DNA of 64,000 nt, from the NCBI GenBank assembly GCA_024036415.1, contig JAMWET010002911.1, positions 124,001 through 188,000 of the forward strand. The letters run 5' to 3'. The notes below the pieces were generated by a model. It was not told the DNA's origin. It saw only the letters and a list, made by a program, of their open reading frames with translations, and did not search any database. A program made the translations under genes and the position numbers. Origin of the DNA: Prochilodus magdalenae. Taxonomy: Eukaryota > Chordata > Actinopteri > Characiformes > Prochilodontidae. Shown here piece after piece: positions 25,200-64,000 of the stretch; position 1 is the stretch's first letter; the number at the start of each line of letters is the position of its first letter.

Positions 25200-25900
25200 A
25201 AATAACACATTATTGAAATTTTAGAATGATTTGGAAATATTTATTAAACTACACAAACAGAAGTAGTGTCTTGGTATGGAGTTGGGTCTTCATGTTTGCT
25301 AACCCAACAAGCCAGACGACTTGGGATGGAGTTGTAGAGGTCTCTAAAATAATCTACCCCATGCATCTTAAATATTCTCATCCAGTTCCTGCAGATTTTG
25401 TGTGAGGGCTTGAGACTAAGTCCTCATGAGACCAGGCCTTTTGGACATGTGACATGTGGCAACAAATCGTTCATCATGGCGCTGACCACTGTGCCCACAC
25501 ACATGGATTCATTGGTCATTTCCATCAAGACAAAAGCGGGACTCATCACTGAAGATGTCACACTGCCATTTTGATTCACTCCATGACAGTCTTGCATGTT
25601 ACCATTTCACCATTGAAGATGTTGACATGGTGTTAAGGGCAGTTGTTGTAACAGTGGATGTATGTAGTTCTGCAGCCATCTGCCAAAGGTGTTGGCACAA
25701 AGAGTACGACTCATGGAGGGCATCAATGCTTGAATTTCCAGAATTGTGGCTGTTGGGTCAGTCATGTACAGCGATAAGGCCCACTCTTAGTTACTTCACA
25801 AGCGAGTGTAAAACTTGAATCAGTCACATGTCTCATGATGTCAAACATACCCACCAAGTTTCATTCCTGTTGGTTGATTCCTTCTGGGTACAATATTTGT
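25200..25900 (-). mobile_element. Tc1-like relic, shared family copy 2
   Basis: On the minus strand it starts GTACCCAGAAGGAATCAACC and contains a frame with FSDESRFCL, the second-domain catalytic Asp context of Tc1 transposase, then ends CACTACTTCTGTTTGTGTAG. Stops and frameshifts throughout. Opposite orientation to copies 1 and 3. Confidence 0.8.
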
Positions 25901-26364
25901 GCAAATATTCTTTTAATGATGGGTGTATAAAAGATAAAGTCTACACTCCTAAAAACGACAAACGAATAAAGTAATACACCACACAAGCCTACAGAAAGAC
26001 AATACAATTCTTTTTTATATTTTATATTTATGTACATTGTGTTCATCTCAGAAATATCACTGTACATATGTTGATTTGCTTGCCAAATAGCTCATTATGA
26101 ACAACTTTGCCTATACCCTGCTCCCCTTGTGCTCCAGTGGGCCACTTGTGTAAAGTACATAACTTGTTGGGGAAGTTGGGGAGCGCATGTTGTAATTAAT
26201 TAAATGGGGGCCAGGTCATCTACAATATCAATACTCTGTGGCTATATTATGTGTGCAGTTTGTATGTTAAATCTGATCTGTATTTTAATACATTGTTTGA
26301 TTTTTGATAAAAGCTGTTCTGAAGTTGCACCTTCTTGACTATGTGGTCGTTAATGCTCTGGTCT

Positions 26365-26575
26365 CAAAACCTCCTCCTGGAGATCTGCTCTCCTGCAGAG
26401 TTTATTTCCAAACTATATCTAATTGCTGTTCTTTTTCTTTACACGTATACATCTGATCCAGCCAATCAGGGATTTAGAAAGGGGTTAATAGCTGGAACAG
26501 GTGCGGCAGATTGTAACTGGAACTAAATTCTGTAGGATGGTGGATCTCGAGGACCTGGGATAGCAACCACTTTAA
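26365..26575. repeat. Short inverted-end interspersed repeat
   Basis: Contains CTCCTGCAGAGTTTATTTCC at the left and GGAACTAAATTCTGTAGGAT at the right, which are near inverted complements of each other. This is the layout of a common otophysan MITE-like repeat. A fragment recurs at 57040-57115. Confidence 0.6.
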
Positions 26576-27094
26576 TAAAGAATCTGAAGATGGATATTGA
26601 TGCTTCCTTTTGTTTCATTTCTTTTTATATAATACAAGTTTCTTCTTTTCCCAAAGATTTGTATGATAAGCCAATACATGTCTGGTTGGAATTTTTAGTT
26701 TTGTGCTGAAACTGTAAGATACTATGACAGAAGGTTATGTCACCAAACAAAGACTTCCATTACTTGTTAGCTACATTAGCCTCAAAGCTTCAGTACGAAA
26801 CTAAACAGTAGTTCTAAAAGTTCTAACAACCAGAAAAATTGGTTAGGTCCATTATTTTTGGTGTAACGGTGTGGTTAATTGACTTGGGAAAAATATGTAA
26901 ATGTGCTGTAAATGTAATTGTAATTGTGAACAACATTACAATTATTTGATTTAAACTGTTTTTTACTAAGTATTTTTTTTGCTACCTTACGTATGAGGCT
27001 CCAGCCTTAATTAAGGTTTGTAAAAATCTATAAATGTGGTTTGCTGGGAAACTACTGCTTTAATTTGTACATTTTATAGGGCTTTGCATTAACC

Positions 27095-27325
27095 TTTAGG
27101 GGCATTAGGTGTGGTTTGTGTGGCACCGCTACCCCACCAGGGAGCCCCCACCCCATGTGGGAGACAGGGGTTCAAATCTTGATCTAGATAACAAATGCTA
27201 AGCTACACTAATAAGAGTCCTTGGGGAAGACTCCTAACACTGCGCTGGCCTACCTGTAATACGAACCTTGTAAGTCGCTCTGGATAACAGCATCAGCTAA
27301 ATGCCTGAAATGTAGTTTAAAGTAA
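27095..27325 (+). mobile_element. tRNA-derived SINE, decayed
   Basis: Box-B-like GGGTTCAAATC at about 27169, followed by the conserved fish SINE tail AAGTCGCTCTGGATAACAGC and CTAAATGCC. The A box is poorly preserved. Confidence 0.65.
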
Positions 27326-29089
27326 AACTATCCTTATACAGACTACTTGCATTTAAAAGAGCTCACACACTATGGAAGTACTTGATTTGAGACTCAGGGA
27401 TTGTATGTAGGGGATCACCGGTGGTACAGAATGTGTGTGTAAGCAGGCTTGCGTGCTGTTAGGATTACCCAGAGAACGTACAGGCCTTAGGGTGTTGATT
27501 TGGTGAAGAAATGTAGATGTGCAACTTCTCTCTCACATATGGGCTTCTAATGGGCGAGTTCTCGACCAGGTGGGCCTAGGCGCTTGGAGACCAGCAGATG
27601 ATCATTCATGACAAAGAAAGCGCAGCAGAGTGAGTGTGTGTGTGACGGAGGTGGTGAGTTAGTGAGGTGTACCCGAGAGAGCATCTGGGCAGCTAGGGCA
27701 GAGGCATGATGGGGCACTGGAGGGACAATGGCATGTCTGTGTGAGTCTGTGTTTGGGTGTGTGTACCTGAGTGCGTACGTGCGAGCGTGTATGTGTGTGT
27801 GCCTCTAACGGGTAGCCACCCTCAGGCTTGGCAGCAGCGTTAGAGGCGTGTGCGGTGGAGCGGCCGTGGGCTCAGTGGCGCGATCACCTGGGGAAGGTAA
27901 AGCCACCGGAGCAGAGCTGATGCTTATTTCTGAGGAGAACTGGGAGATTTTATTAGTTAAACCAGCGCCCAAATGCCACTTGCACAGACACACCACAGAA
28001 ACAAAGACAGCCACATGGGCTTCCAGAAGTATGAGTAACTCAAAATGTTCTTGAAATGAAAGAACCCTATGAAATGATTACATAATACTATATAAACTGA
28101 GTTTATAAATAAGTACAATGTAAATATGTTAACATGTCTTTATATCAAAAATCAACAAAACATATCATATATGTCATATAGTATATAAAAAATATAACTT
28201 AAACTTTATGAATATAAAAAACACTTATTTTCTTGATTATCTCACATACTATTGCCACAAATGTCTTCTTGTATATTAAATAACTGTTTAATTACTTACA
28301 AGGGTTGATATTTTAGTGGCCATGCCAGTTATGAAGTTGTGCCTGTGCACTTTTGTATAATATTACTAAAGAGGTAAGTTGCTAATTTGGAGACCCTCAC
28401 CAGCCCTCACCAGCCCTCACTGTCAGTTATTAGTCCATCTTTTAGTAAATCTGTCGTATGTCACCAATGATTATGCAACAGTAATAAAAATGAGATCATT
28501 GGCACATTGAAAAACTGGGGAACTCAGTATATATTAATAAGGTATAAAAAAGCTGATTTTTTTAAAAATGATAGATTCAGAAAAAATGCATTATTTATGT
28601 AGGTTTCCAGATCTAAATAGTAGCCGAATACATTTGTAGTACAGTCCTACAGATATATCCGTTGACACTGATGGCCAGCAGTGTTTTCGTGATCTGTAAA
28701 AATATTGGCAATAACACACACTGTGGTACCACTGGGGGACCCAGTTAGTTAAATGCCATGTTTATTTACTTTACAGTTATACACAATGAAGTAGCAAATT
28801 TAAAAACAATACACATTTGTCAGTATTTGTGGTAATAGTATGTGAGTCCCGATACATACAACAGACCTCCAGAGACATTTTTTAAATGATATACATTGTC
28901 GGGGCTTCATATGCTAAAATGTCAGTGCTATATTATAATTATTACCATCCATATTAGAGAAATAAAAATGTGTTCTTTATTATTCATCAGGTTTTTTTGT
29001 TTTTTTTTTTTATCAAAAATTGTTACGAATGGATATACAGGAAGATATACTGACCAATACTCTCTGGAATCAGCACATTTTCTAAAATT

Positions 29090-29425
29090 ATTTCTCCCTC
29101 CCTCATCCTCTTACCTGCTTCATCCTACTGGGTCACGGGGGGCAGTGGAGCCTATCCCAGCTTTCAGGGCAGAAGGCAGGATACATCCTGGACAGGCCGC
29201 TATTCCATTGCAGGAGAGACTCAGTCACAAATACAACTAGAGGCAATGTAGCATCTCCAATTCACCTGACTGCGTGCCTTTGGACCCTGGGAGGACCACA
29301 CAGACACGTGAAAAACATGCAAACTCCACATAGAAAGGACCCCAGACACTCTGACACATTCAAACCTACGCCTTTCTTGCTGGAAGCGTGACGGTGTGCC
29401 ACTGTGCCGCCAGCTGAAGTCCTTA
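29090..29425 (+). repeat. Widespread fish interspersed repeat
   Basis: Matches from memory a very common teleost/shark repeat with blocks GGGTCACGGGGGGCAGTGGA, CATCTCCAATTCACCTGAC, ACATGCAAACTCCACATAGA and a Cys/Ala-rich 3' end. Its class is not decided here. Confidence 0.65.
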
Positions 29426-30495
29426 CAGGCAAAATTATTGATTGATTGACGTAGTGTACATTCAAAAATTTGGGAAGGAACATTTTCTCCATGCAAGGAA
29501 AAAACAGATCCACACATTTTACTCATGTTATTCAGTAACAAATACACACCCATGTACAAACATGACTTTACTGGCTGCTTTGGTTTGTGACTCATTTATA
29601 AACATGTTTCTGGTACAAAAAAGCAAGCGTTCACAGACATTGAGCCTTTAATTTTACTCCCCTTCCTTTGTTCTGACACAGGCGTTATCCATTTGAAAAT
29701 GTTCTCTCTGTCTAATATGGTCAGCACCACCCAATTACTCCCTCCAGTCAGCAGTGAAACAAACGGGGACCAAGCAGAGCATTTTGCATTATCTGCACTC
29801 CTTGGATAGTCTGACAATAATAACTGTAACACAACGTCAAGCTGTGGCTGCCAAGCTCAGCTTGTGCAGTTTAGCAACTTTGGAAATGAACTTTTGCATG
29901 GAAATTAAATGACTCCTCCAGCTAAGTGCTCCAGGAAACAGCAAGCCATGCCCTCCTTCTTACGTATAGTTTAAATTGTGCGGGTTTCTAGGAAAGAACA
30001 TTTTTTTTCATTTTTGGTAGCAGGATACTGATCATAAGGCTATATGAGGTAGGTAATGTTAATAGGCATTGTCTGTCGTTAAGACCGCTTTAAGGCCTTT
30101 TCACAAATGCTACTTTTAAAATGAATGCCTCCTATTGGAACATTATAAACAATTATGAGGGGTTGTGTCAGTTCCCATGAAAAGCTTGTGTAAGTGTCAT
30201 TTAGTCTTATTAACAGTACTGTACATTGCCAACAGTGTTACCAGGTGTTTTAACATATTTCCATAGAGTCTGCAATGATTCTATTTCTAAACCTATACTG
30301 AACAAATCTATATGACTAGCACCTAAAACTGAACATGTAAAGGATAACCACATCCCTACACTTCCCAGTATTAACCTGGTTAAGCAGGCTAAACTGAAAC
30401 AGGCTTTATTTTTTAGTAGTCATACTAAAAAGGGCCCAAAGCCAGCACTGCATTGAGAATCTAACCTACTCCCTCTCCCTCTCTTCCTCTCCCAG

Positions 30496-30673
30496 CCGCC
30501 TTCTCCCTGAGCAACTGTAGCCGTCGATTTGGCACCAAACCCTTCAAGATGTCCCCAGCAGGCTCCTGCATCGCTGGCCACGTAGTAGAGTGTGTGGTTT
30601 CCTTTAAACAGCTGTAATTTGTATTTCCAATCACCGTGCTGATTTCTGCTCATTATATCGCTGTTTCACACCG
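30496..30673 (+). ncRNA. Candidate plus-strand spliced exon (non-coding)
   Basis: A 25-nt pyrimidine tract ending CTCCCAG (30495) precedes a 178-nt GC-richer block ending CCG/GTAAGT (30673/30674). The frame opening at the acceptor stops within it, so any transcript would probably be non-coding. Alternatively it is an enhancer-type conserved element. Confidence 0.25.
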
Positions 30674-32329
30674 GTAAGTGAGCAAAAGTTTGGATTGATT
30701 GACTCTAATTAAGTAAAAAACGTTCCGAGCCATGGGTTTATTATCATGCTAGCTAGCCACAAATGTCAGAGACTTTCACAAATTATTATCCTGTTAAGAT
30801 GAATGTGTGGGAGAGCAGGCGAGTGTGGAGACAAAAGGAACATACATTATTTTCCTGATGAATTTGTTTGCCACTTTCCTATCTTTTTTGTCATTTTCTT
30901 CCAGACATGTTTCCCCCTTAAATGAGCACACAAACTCATCAGCATCTTTCACACAACTCAACCCATAGTCACCATATCAGTCCCAAATTCACAGGTGTAA
31001 ACAAAAGCATTTATCCCCAAATACATCATGTAATATGATATCATTTAAAATTTGGCTCTTTGACTCCATTTATTTAAAAGGGATTTGTTTAATTGTGCTG
31101 ACTGAAAAAAAAACTTGGTTGAGCAAAACAGGTGAAGGCAAAAATAAAAAAAAGTTTAACCCACTGTCTCCATAATCCTTTAGAGATTAAATATGATAAT
31201 GTACATTCTGAGTACATGCCATGCATTGCTCAAACCCATACTATAGAAACTTTGTGATGCTGATAATAATAACACCAAAGTGTTTAAAGAGTTAATAAAT
31301 CTGCAATACTGCTCTTACTAACTGTTCTCAATTGTCATACACAAACCATTTTTTATGTTAATCAGCATTTATTTATCTTGCTTTAACAAAATATAAAATA
31401 TACTAGAATAGTAGACGTGTATACATGTGGCTTGAAATCTAAAGCTGACTGTCTGGTAGTTGGCTGTTTCCTTAGCCAAGCTTAGGCATCTTTTTAGGGA
31501 GTGTGTGGTAAGTTAGCTTGTAAGGTGTGTTCAGTGCATGGTAGCTGTGAAAAGATAAGATGTGATGTTTTGTGTATATTTATCAACCTGTATTACTATA
31601 CAAGTAAACAAGTGGGCCATCAGTTTAGCAATGTGGAGTAAAGGGGAATTCTGTTAGTCAGTTGTCAGAATTCAAAAAGGTTGTGTTAGGAAACAGTAAA
31701 AAGCCATTACATACATTCAGAAGACGCATGTAGGTTCACTGGTGGTTTTGAATGGTGAATTAAATGGCGATATTTGCACCATATACATCACAACCAATGG
31801 TCCCTAAAAGAAATAGATTATTCAATTATTATAAATGAATTATTCAGAAATATTGAGAAGTCTGCCCTAAAACATGACCTAATACACAGACTACATATAT
31901 AATGGAAAAAAAATATTCTTCTTTGTTCACTGACACCTTGTGGACACGCCATCAGTTGTTTCTCTCAAACCTTTATTCTTAATCCATCTCTGGCATTTGA
32001 TGCATAACAGATGACAAGATAATAGCCTACTCACTGACCATCCAGCCTGTGCAACATATTGCCTTTACATGAACTGCACATAGAACATACATATATAACA
32101 TCTAACATACAACCTATCTTAAACATCACCATCCTTCATTTCAGTTACAATAGGAAGCCATATCTGAATTGGTATTTTTCAGACTATGTGTATGTGCATG
32201 CATAAACCTGTGTCTGCGACACATCACAGACATCTGAGCATCACCTACCAGTGCACGGTTTGATGCATGTTTCTGACGAAATTAATGGCAGTAGCATTAC
32301 AGGTTTGGTATCATTTATTTTGCAGGATT

Positions 32330-32560
32330 GATTAGAGGGATAGAGCGAGCAGATGAATGTGTTTGGGAAGTGTACTAATTTAAAATATGGCTGCCCGAAC
32401 TGGAAGAAATAGCAACGAGACATTTCATCCTTCAAAACATGACCATGGCATCCGGAGCGCAAAGGGGAACGGAGGCTTTTATTGTACAAAGGGAGACAGC
32501 CACACTGAGAGGCAATAAAAAGCAGAGTCCTGCAGGAGAATTCAATTGAATTTAGAATGT
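32330..32560. promoter_or_regulatory. Candidate conserved non-coding element
   Basis: Dense, non-repetitive block (AATATGGCTGCCCG, GCATCCGGAGCGC, CAATAAAAAGCAGAG) in AT-rich intergenic DNA. No ORF family. Texture only. Confidence 0.25.
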
Positions 32561-33299
32561 TATAAACAGTTTTATCCCATTACATGACCAGTTTTTGAAG
32601 AAATGTGCTCATACCTGCATTACCGCATAGCTCTCCTTTACAGGCTCCACTGAGATGACCAGATCAGAACTGTTTATGCACAGGGCAGCAGAACTGCTCT
32701 TATCAGTGCAGTCTGGGATAGCATGAGATGCTTGGAAGTGACAACAGCTAGAAAGTGGTTTTATAAAGTAGGTTTTAAATCTTTGACTGATCGAACATTA
32801 GTCAGTGACTTTTATTGGTTGAGCTAATGATTGGGCTCACTTCACCAATTCATTTCTATCTTAATTCCTTTCTAACACTTTTAAAGAATTTGTCCTTGCC
32901 ACTATTGCCCTTGACCTGTTCAACAGATGCCTGAACCTGCATTTCAGCCTTTTGATGATGTGTGGTGTAAAAAGCACCATATACACAATATTAAACTGCA
33001 TTTAGTGAACGTTTATACATATTGTTATTAGCATTAAGAGAAGAAAATATAACAGTCTGGTGAAAACACGTTATTTTTTAGATTTCCATTCAGTGAACAT
33101 TGAGTAGCAGTACTCAAAAAGCATACAGTTTTCTCGTGATCACTGTAATGTGGGAGAAGTATTATTTTTCGCTTTTGCAGGATGTTGTGATTTTTAGGAA
33201 TGGCCCCCACAGAAGGATGAGCAGTCATCCTAGAATCCTGAATTTATCATCAGTGCAATAGTAAGCCTGTATGACATGATTACAGTAGCAGTAGTTAGG

Positions 33300-33440
33300 G
33301 TCTTTTCCATTAATAACTCTCTAGAGTGAGGTTTGGGAGTGGATAGCGGCTGCCATTAGACGGAAGCAGAATCTGGCTGTGACTGCACTCACTCTGACAG
33401 CCTGAGAGGCAGCAGAGCATCACACATACAAAGTTTCATT
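33300..33440. promoter_or_regulatory. Candidate conserved non-coding element
   Basis: Short GC-richer block with GCGGCTGCCATTAGAC and repeated CACTCTGACAGCCTGA-type sequence. No repeat family recognised. Texture only. Confidence 0.2.
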
Positions 33441-34124
33441 CAACCCTCTAGTCAGGCTGTCAGGAATTCACTTTAGAACTGTTCACATTATAAGTCAGTT
33501 ATACTATTATAGAAGCACTTTTGGTTTTGGAATTATTTCATACTTGGGAGACCGGGGTAAGTTGTAATAAGAAACTAAGTACTAAGTACTAATAAGAAAC
33601 AAGCTTTACTTTGTACATGCCCATCAACCTCCCAAAGTGACCAGATGAGCTGTCATTTCGTATCTGTACAAAACAATTGTTTTTCTGAATTTAATGTGGA
33701 TTATATTTTATTGTACAGAGTGACTTAAAGTAAAGAAACAACAATATAAAATGAAAATGGTTTTTCAGTTAGGAAGGAGGAAACCTGTAAGGCTACATCA
33801 GCAACATGGCAGCCATTTTAAATGCTGCCATTTTGGGATTCAACTTTAGTTTTATATGGGACGGTAACACATCAAACTGGCAAAGAACATAACCAGAAAA
33901 ACATTGGTGTGCTTCATATTAACCACGCAGTGTATAGTGGATGGTATTGTAGTGAAGACACGTTGGGTCTGAGTCATAATCAAGATTTTTAGTGGTCAGA
34001 TCCATCCTTGATACTAAAACAAGAATGGTCGAGACCACTTTATTTCAGAATAAAGAGTTTATTGTAGTAGTTTGTAGTTACTCGTACAATCATTATAAAT
34101 AATTTTGCACTGTACGCTCATGAT

Positions 34125-34730
34125 CAAAAAATAGTTTCACCCAGATGGAAGCAACCAACAGGAATTAAACTTGGTGGGTAGGCCTTAACGCTGTACCTGA
34201 CTGACTATTTTAGGCCATCCTTTAAGGGCATATTGCATTATACCAGTTGTGCGGTTCTTACTATAATGCGCTGTTGGCAGTACTGGATAGCAGAAGGCGC
34301 GCACCAATGATGGATGTCCGATGTCATCATGTCTTGGTGGAGATGAACCCAGAATCTGTGTATGGAGGCACTATGGTCAGCGCCACGATAAATGATTTGT
34401 TGCCACGCATCACACGCTGAGAAGGTCTGGTGTCACAGAGTGTGGTGCAATTTTGTACAATGACAGATCACCTTTGGTGCTCACTACAGGCACTTTGACA
34501 GTCCAAACTTATGTTAATGAGGCTCTGCAACCAGTGGCCCTACCTTGTCTAAACACAAATACCGGTGCGCTATTCCAACAGGACAACGTTTGTCTGCATC
34601 ATGCTGCTGTCTCATAAGCTTGCTTTGAACAAACGGATACTATGCCATGGCCAGCCGCATAACCAGACCTATTGCCAACTGTGATGCGTAAATATTGTCC
34701 ATATCAGTCTAAATTTATCATAATTTATTG
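34125..34730 (+). mobile_element. Tc1-like relic, shared family copy 3
   Basis: Starts CCCAGATGGAAGCAACCAAC. A frame near 34573 reads FQQDNVCLHHAAV, the catalytic QDN box of Tc1 transposase, followed by PWPAA and PDLLPT. Many lesions. Ends TGTCCATATCAGTCTAAATT as does copy 4. Confidence 0.8.
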
Positions 34731-35961
34731 TGGTAACCTTTATCTTCCTTCTGAATACCATTGCAACCATTGCTATAGTTTAGTTATATAATATTGGCTA
34801 ACCAAATATAAAAAACTGTAAACTGTACCTTTACAAAAATCAAAACGTTAAAGTCACATACAGAAAAGACACAAAGAGCTGTTAATACAAATCACCTCTT
34901 TGACAAATCACATTGTGCAAGATATTGTCAGTTATACATGCTCAAATTAATATACTGTTATCTTTCACACAGCACTCCTTCTTTGTACCGTTTTGTCCTT
35001 TCGTTGCCACAGTTCACTGCTTTATAACTATCAAGCACTCAGACAACAAATAAATAAATCTTTGTCTTACCCTGACTCAGATGAACTGCAGCCATCCTAA
35101 ACAAGCTCTGAAGCTCTTGAGCAGTTTCTCTCTCTGTTCCTTATGAAGCAATTTTACTGTAGAGTCCAGGTCAAATGTTCCAATGAACTAGCTGTGCCAT
35201 TTTGGTGTGCAGCAGGAAGTATTAACTCAGGTTTTTATTCACCAGCTTCTTATTCAGATACCTTACCCCAGCATCTTACCCCCGAGTCTAAATGAGCTTG
35301 AGGTCGAGATGCTAGCAAGCCAAAAATGAAAACAATGAATATTACATTATTGTAACAATAACTTGTTCAGACAGCAAACAATTGCACCAGGTTTATCCCC
35401 ACATTGTGGTATTATCTTCATTGTTTAAAATAAATAACATACTCCAGAATCTTAGTATAAAAGACTGAGTTGTGCACTATAATGTTTTATTAAGTTGAAT
35501 GGACTTTTTGTCAGCGTCATGTAAATCTTGTAATGGTCACATCCAAGGTGCCAAAAACCCACCAAACTGCTTTAACCAAGCATTTTTAATGTAAAATTCT
35601 CTATTAAAACTGTTACATATAAACAGTAATGTATTTATCTTACAGCTTCACACGGTTAATTGTAATTCTTTATATGTTGTCACTGGAACGCTTTGCTCAT
35701 AAAAAAGACAGTTGAAATGAGAAACTAATTTCAAAAGGAATTCTTGTCACCTCTACACATCAATCATGCAATGGAAAAACAGGAGTGGTTTCGTGGGGTT
35801 ATGAGGAATACTAGTGGGTAGTGCTCTCACAACATCCTGCGCATGCTATTTACCCCTGGATTGCTTGAGGCTAATGTCTCAATAATTTTCCCTCCTTTTT
35901 TTGCAGGTCCTTCCCACAAAGGACTTGACTAATGATCCATGGACAAAATGAAGCATTTAAA

Positions 35962-36496
35962 TTTATTCATTAATCATTCATCTCCAGCTCATTGAAAATG
36001 CTAAACTTCCACAAAATTAAGATTGAATATTGAAAAGTGATTGAGAGAGACAGCTCTCTGAGAAGATGAGGAAAAGGGGGGAATAAACAAAGTAGGAAGA
36101 GAGACAGAGAAAAAAGACATGTTCATGAAGGAGGAAAAGAGTAGCCCAGCCAAAAGACTAGTTAGGGCAGGTATACTAACCACAGGATAAGGTCAGACAG
36201 GTTTTAGTAGGTGTAATTAGATCCTGGAATCTGGAGAAGCGTAGAATTTCTGTCAACACGGCCCCGTAATTATTCTCTTTTCCAATTAATGGTGACATAG
36301 ATTAATTATCTGATGAGGCAAAGCCAATTGCAATCATTCACCCAGCTAAAATTAGATCATTCCTGACAGCAGCATGAAAGTCACCTGTTTCATTGTTATG
36401 GATTGGGCTGCAAGGAGCAGAGAGGGTGGAGAGAGTGAAGCATGCTAGAGGGTGGGGGGTTTAAGTGAGTTGTCTGACACACAGGTGAGTGTCCAA
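35962..36496 (-). other. ccdc178: Candidate ccdc178 3' UTR
   Basis: The first minus-strand AATAAA after the stop is at 35967-35962. The interval contains four TAATTA-type homeodomain cores (see 36190-36420) and could be both UTR and regulatory DNA. Confidence 0.35.
36190..36420. promoter_or_regulatory. Homeodomain-core cluster at ccdc178 3' end
   Basis: TAATTA or near-TAATTA cores at 36214, 36267, 36284 and 36303 within 95 nt, plus CAATCATTCA and AAAATTAGATC. Downstream of the stop on the minus strand. Could be 3' UTR, enhancer or both. Confidence 0.3.
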
Positions 36497-63630
<27,134 letters not shown>

Positions 63631-64000
63631 CTTAAGTTAACAAACAAGAAAAAACTACAATGACGATTATTACACACAATTACAATTATTAAACACATTT
63701 TTTAAAAATAAAAAACAAAAAAACTTAATTTCTAAAACATAACAATTAAAAAATAATAGACCTCTAGCATCAGTTTTGTTTAGTTCCTTTAAAACAGAAT
63801 AATTGCTACTGATTGAAAGCTTGTCATAAACATTAGTTACAATAAACCACTTTTTTCATACATAATCAAGCTCAATCTATGAGACCTCTATGCCTCTATG
63901 CCTTATGGAGGCATTTTTTGAGTAGTGTATATATATATATATATATACAGTATATAGATGTATATAGATGTAAAATGCACTATTAATATAGATCCTACAA
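63631..64000. other. ccdc178 intron, truncated by window end
   Basis: AT-rich; a short (TA)n at about 63929-63946. I see no further ccdc178 exon here. Confidence 0.6.

Larger units (their letters stand above)
19801..36180. other. klhl14-ccdc178 intergenic region
   Basis: About 16 kb without a supportable coding gene. Holds the SINE, Tc1-like relics and short repeats listed separately, candidate conserved islands, and AT-rich filler. ORFs at 20007, 27848, 28896 and 29221 fall in filler or repeats. Confidence 0.65.

Noticed and set aside
28896..29595. ORFs of 114 and 124 codons
   Set aside because: Lie across the widespread fish repeat at 29090-29425.

Overview
The window is vertebrate nuclear DNA from a ray-finned fish. 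It is AT-rich, with spliced genes, long introns, dinucleotide microsatellites and many decayed Tc1/mariner, hAT-like, L2-type LINE, Ty3/gypsy and tRNA-SINE copies. The repeat spectrum suggests an otophysan teleost (catfish or characin relatives), but that is inference. There are no operons, CRISPR arrays or prokaryotic signals. I found no previously undescribed biological system. What I did find is two spliced genes and a set of regulatory and repeat observations that can be tested.

Region 3.9-19.0 kb, minus strand: a complete klhl14 (Printor) gene. Eight coding exons join in phase into a 605-residue BTB-BACK-Kelch protein. A probable non-coding first exon ends at 19022 in a consensus donor, and an acceptor lies 23 nt upstream of the start codon. 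The introns hold a Tc1-like relic beside the exon 7 acceptor, an L2 3' end and an LTR-like element.

Region 19.8-36.4 kb: intergenic, with no protein-coding gene I can support. It holds Tc1-like and SINE relics. Several GC-richer, motif-dense islands look like conserved non-coding elements, and one has good plus-strand splice sites (30496-30673).

Region 36.5-64.0 kb, minus strand: the 3' part of a coiled-coil gene that I identify as ccdc178. Eight exons join in phase to 352 codons plus stop, and the 5' part lies beyond the right edge. KLHL14 and CCDC178 are neighbours in the same tandem orientation on human 18q12, which supports both names. The introns contain a deleted Ty3/gypsy element (42.5-45.5 kb), long (AG)n, (TA)n and (TG)n tracts, a decayed minisatellite at 58.85-59.44 kb, an L2 LINE with reverse-transcriptase C-terminus, and two gene-dense-looking non-coding blocks at 50.2 and 51.3 kb that may be enhancers.

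The two genes are not known to act in one pathway. KLHL14 is a Cullin-3 substrate adaptor family member; CCDC178 is a poorly characterised coiled-coil protein. All exon borders were set by eye from GT/AG sites, reading phase and family knowledge; no alignment was run.
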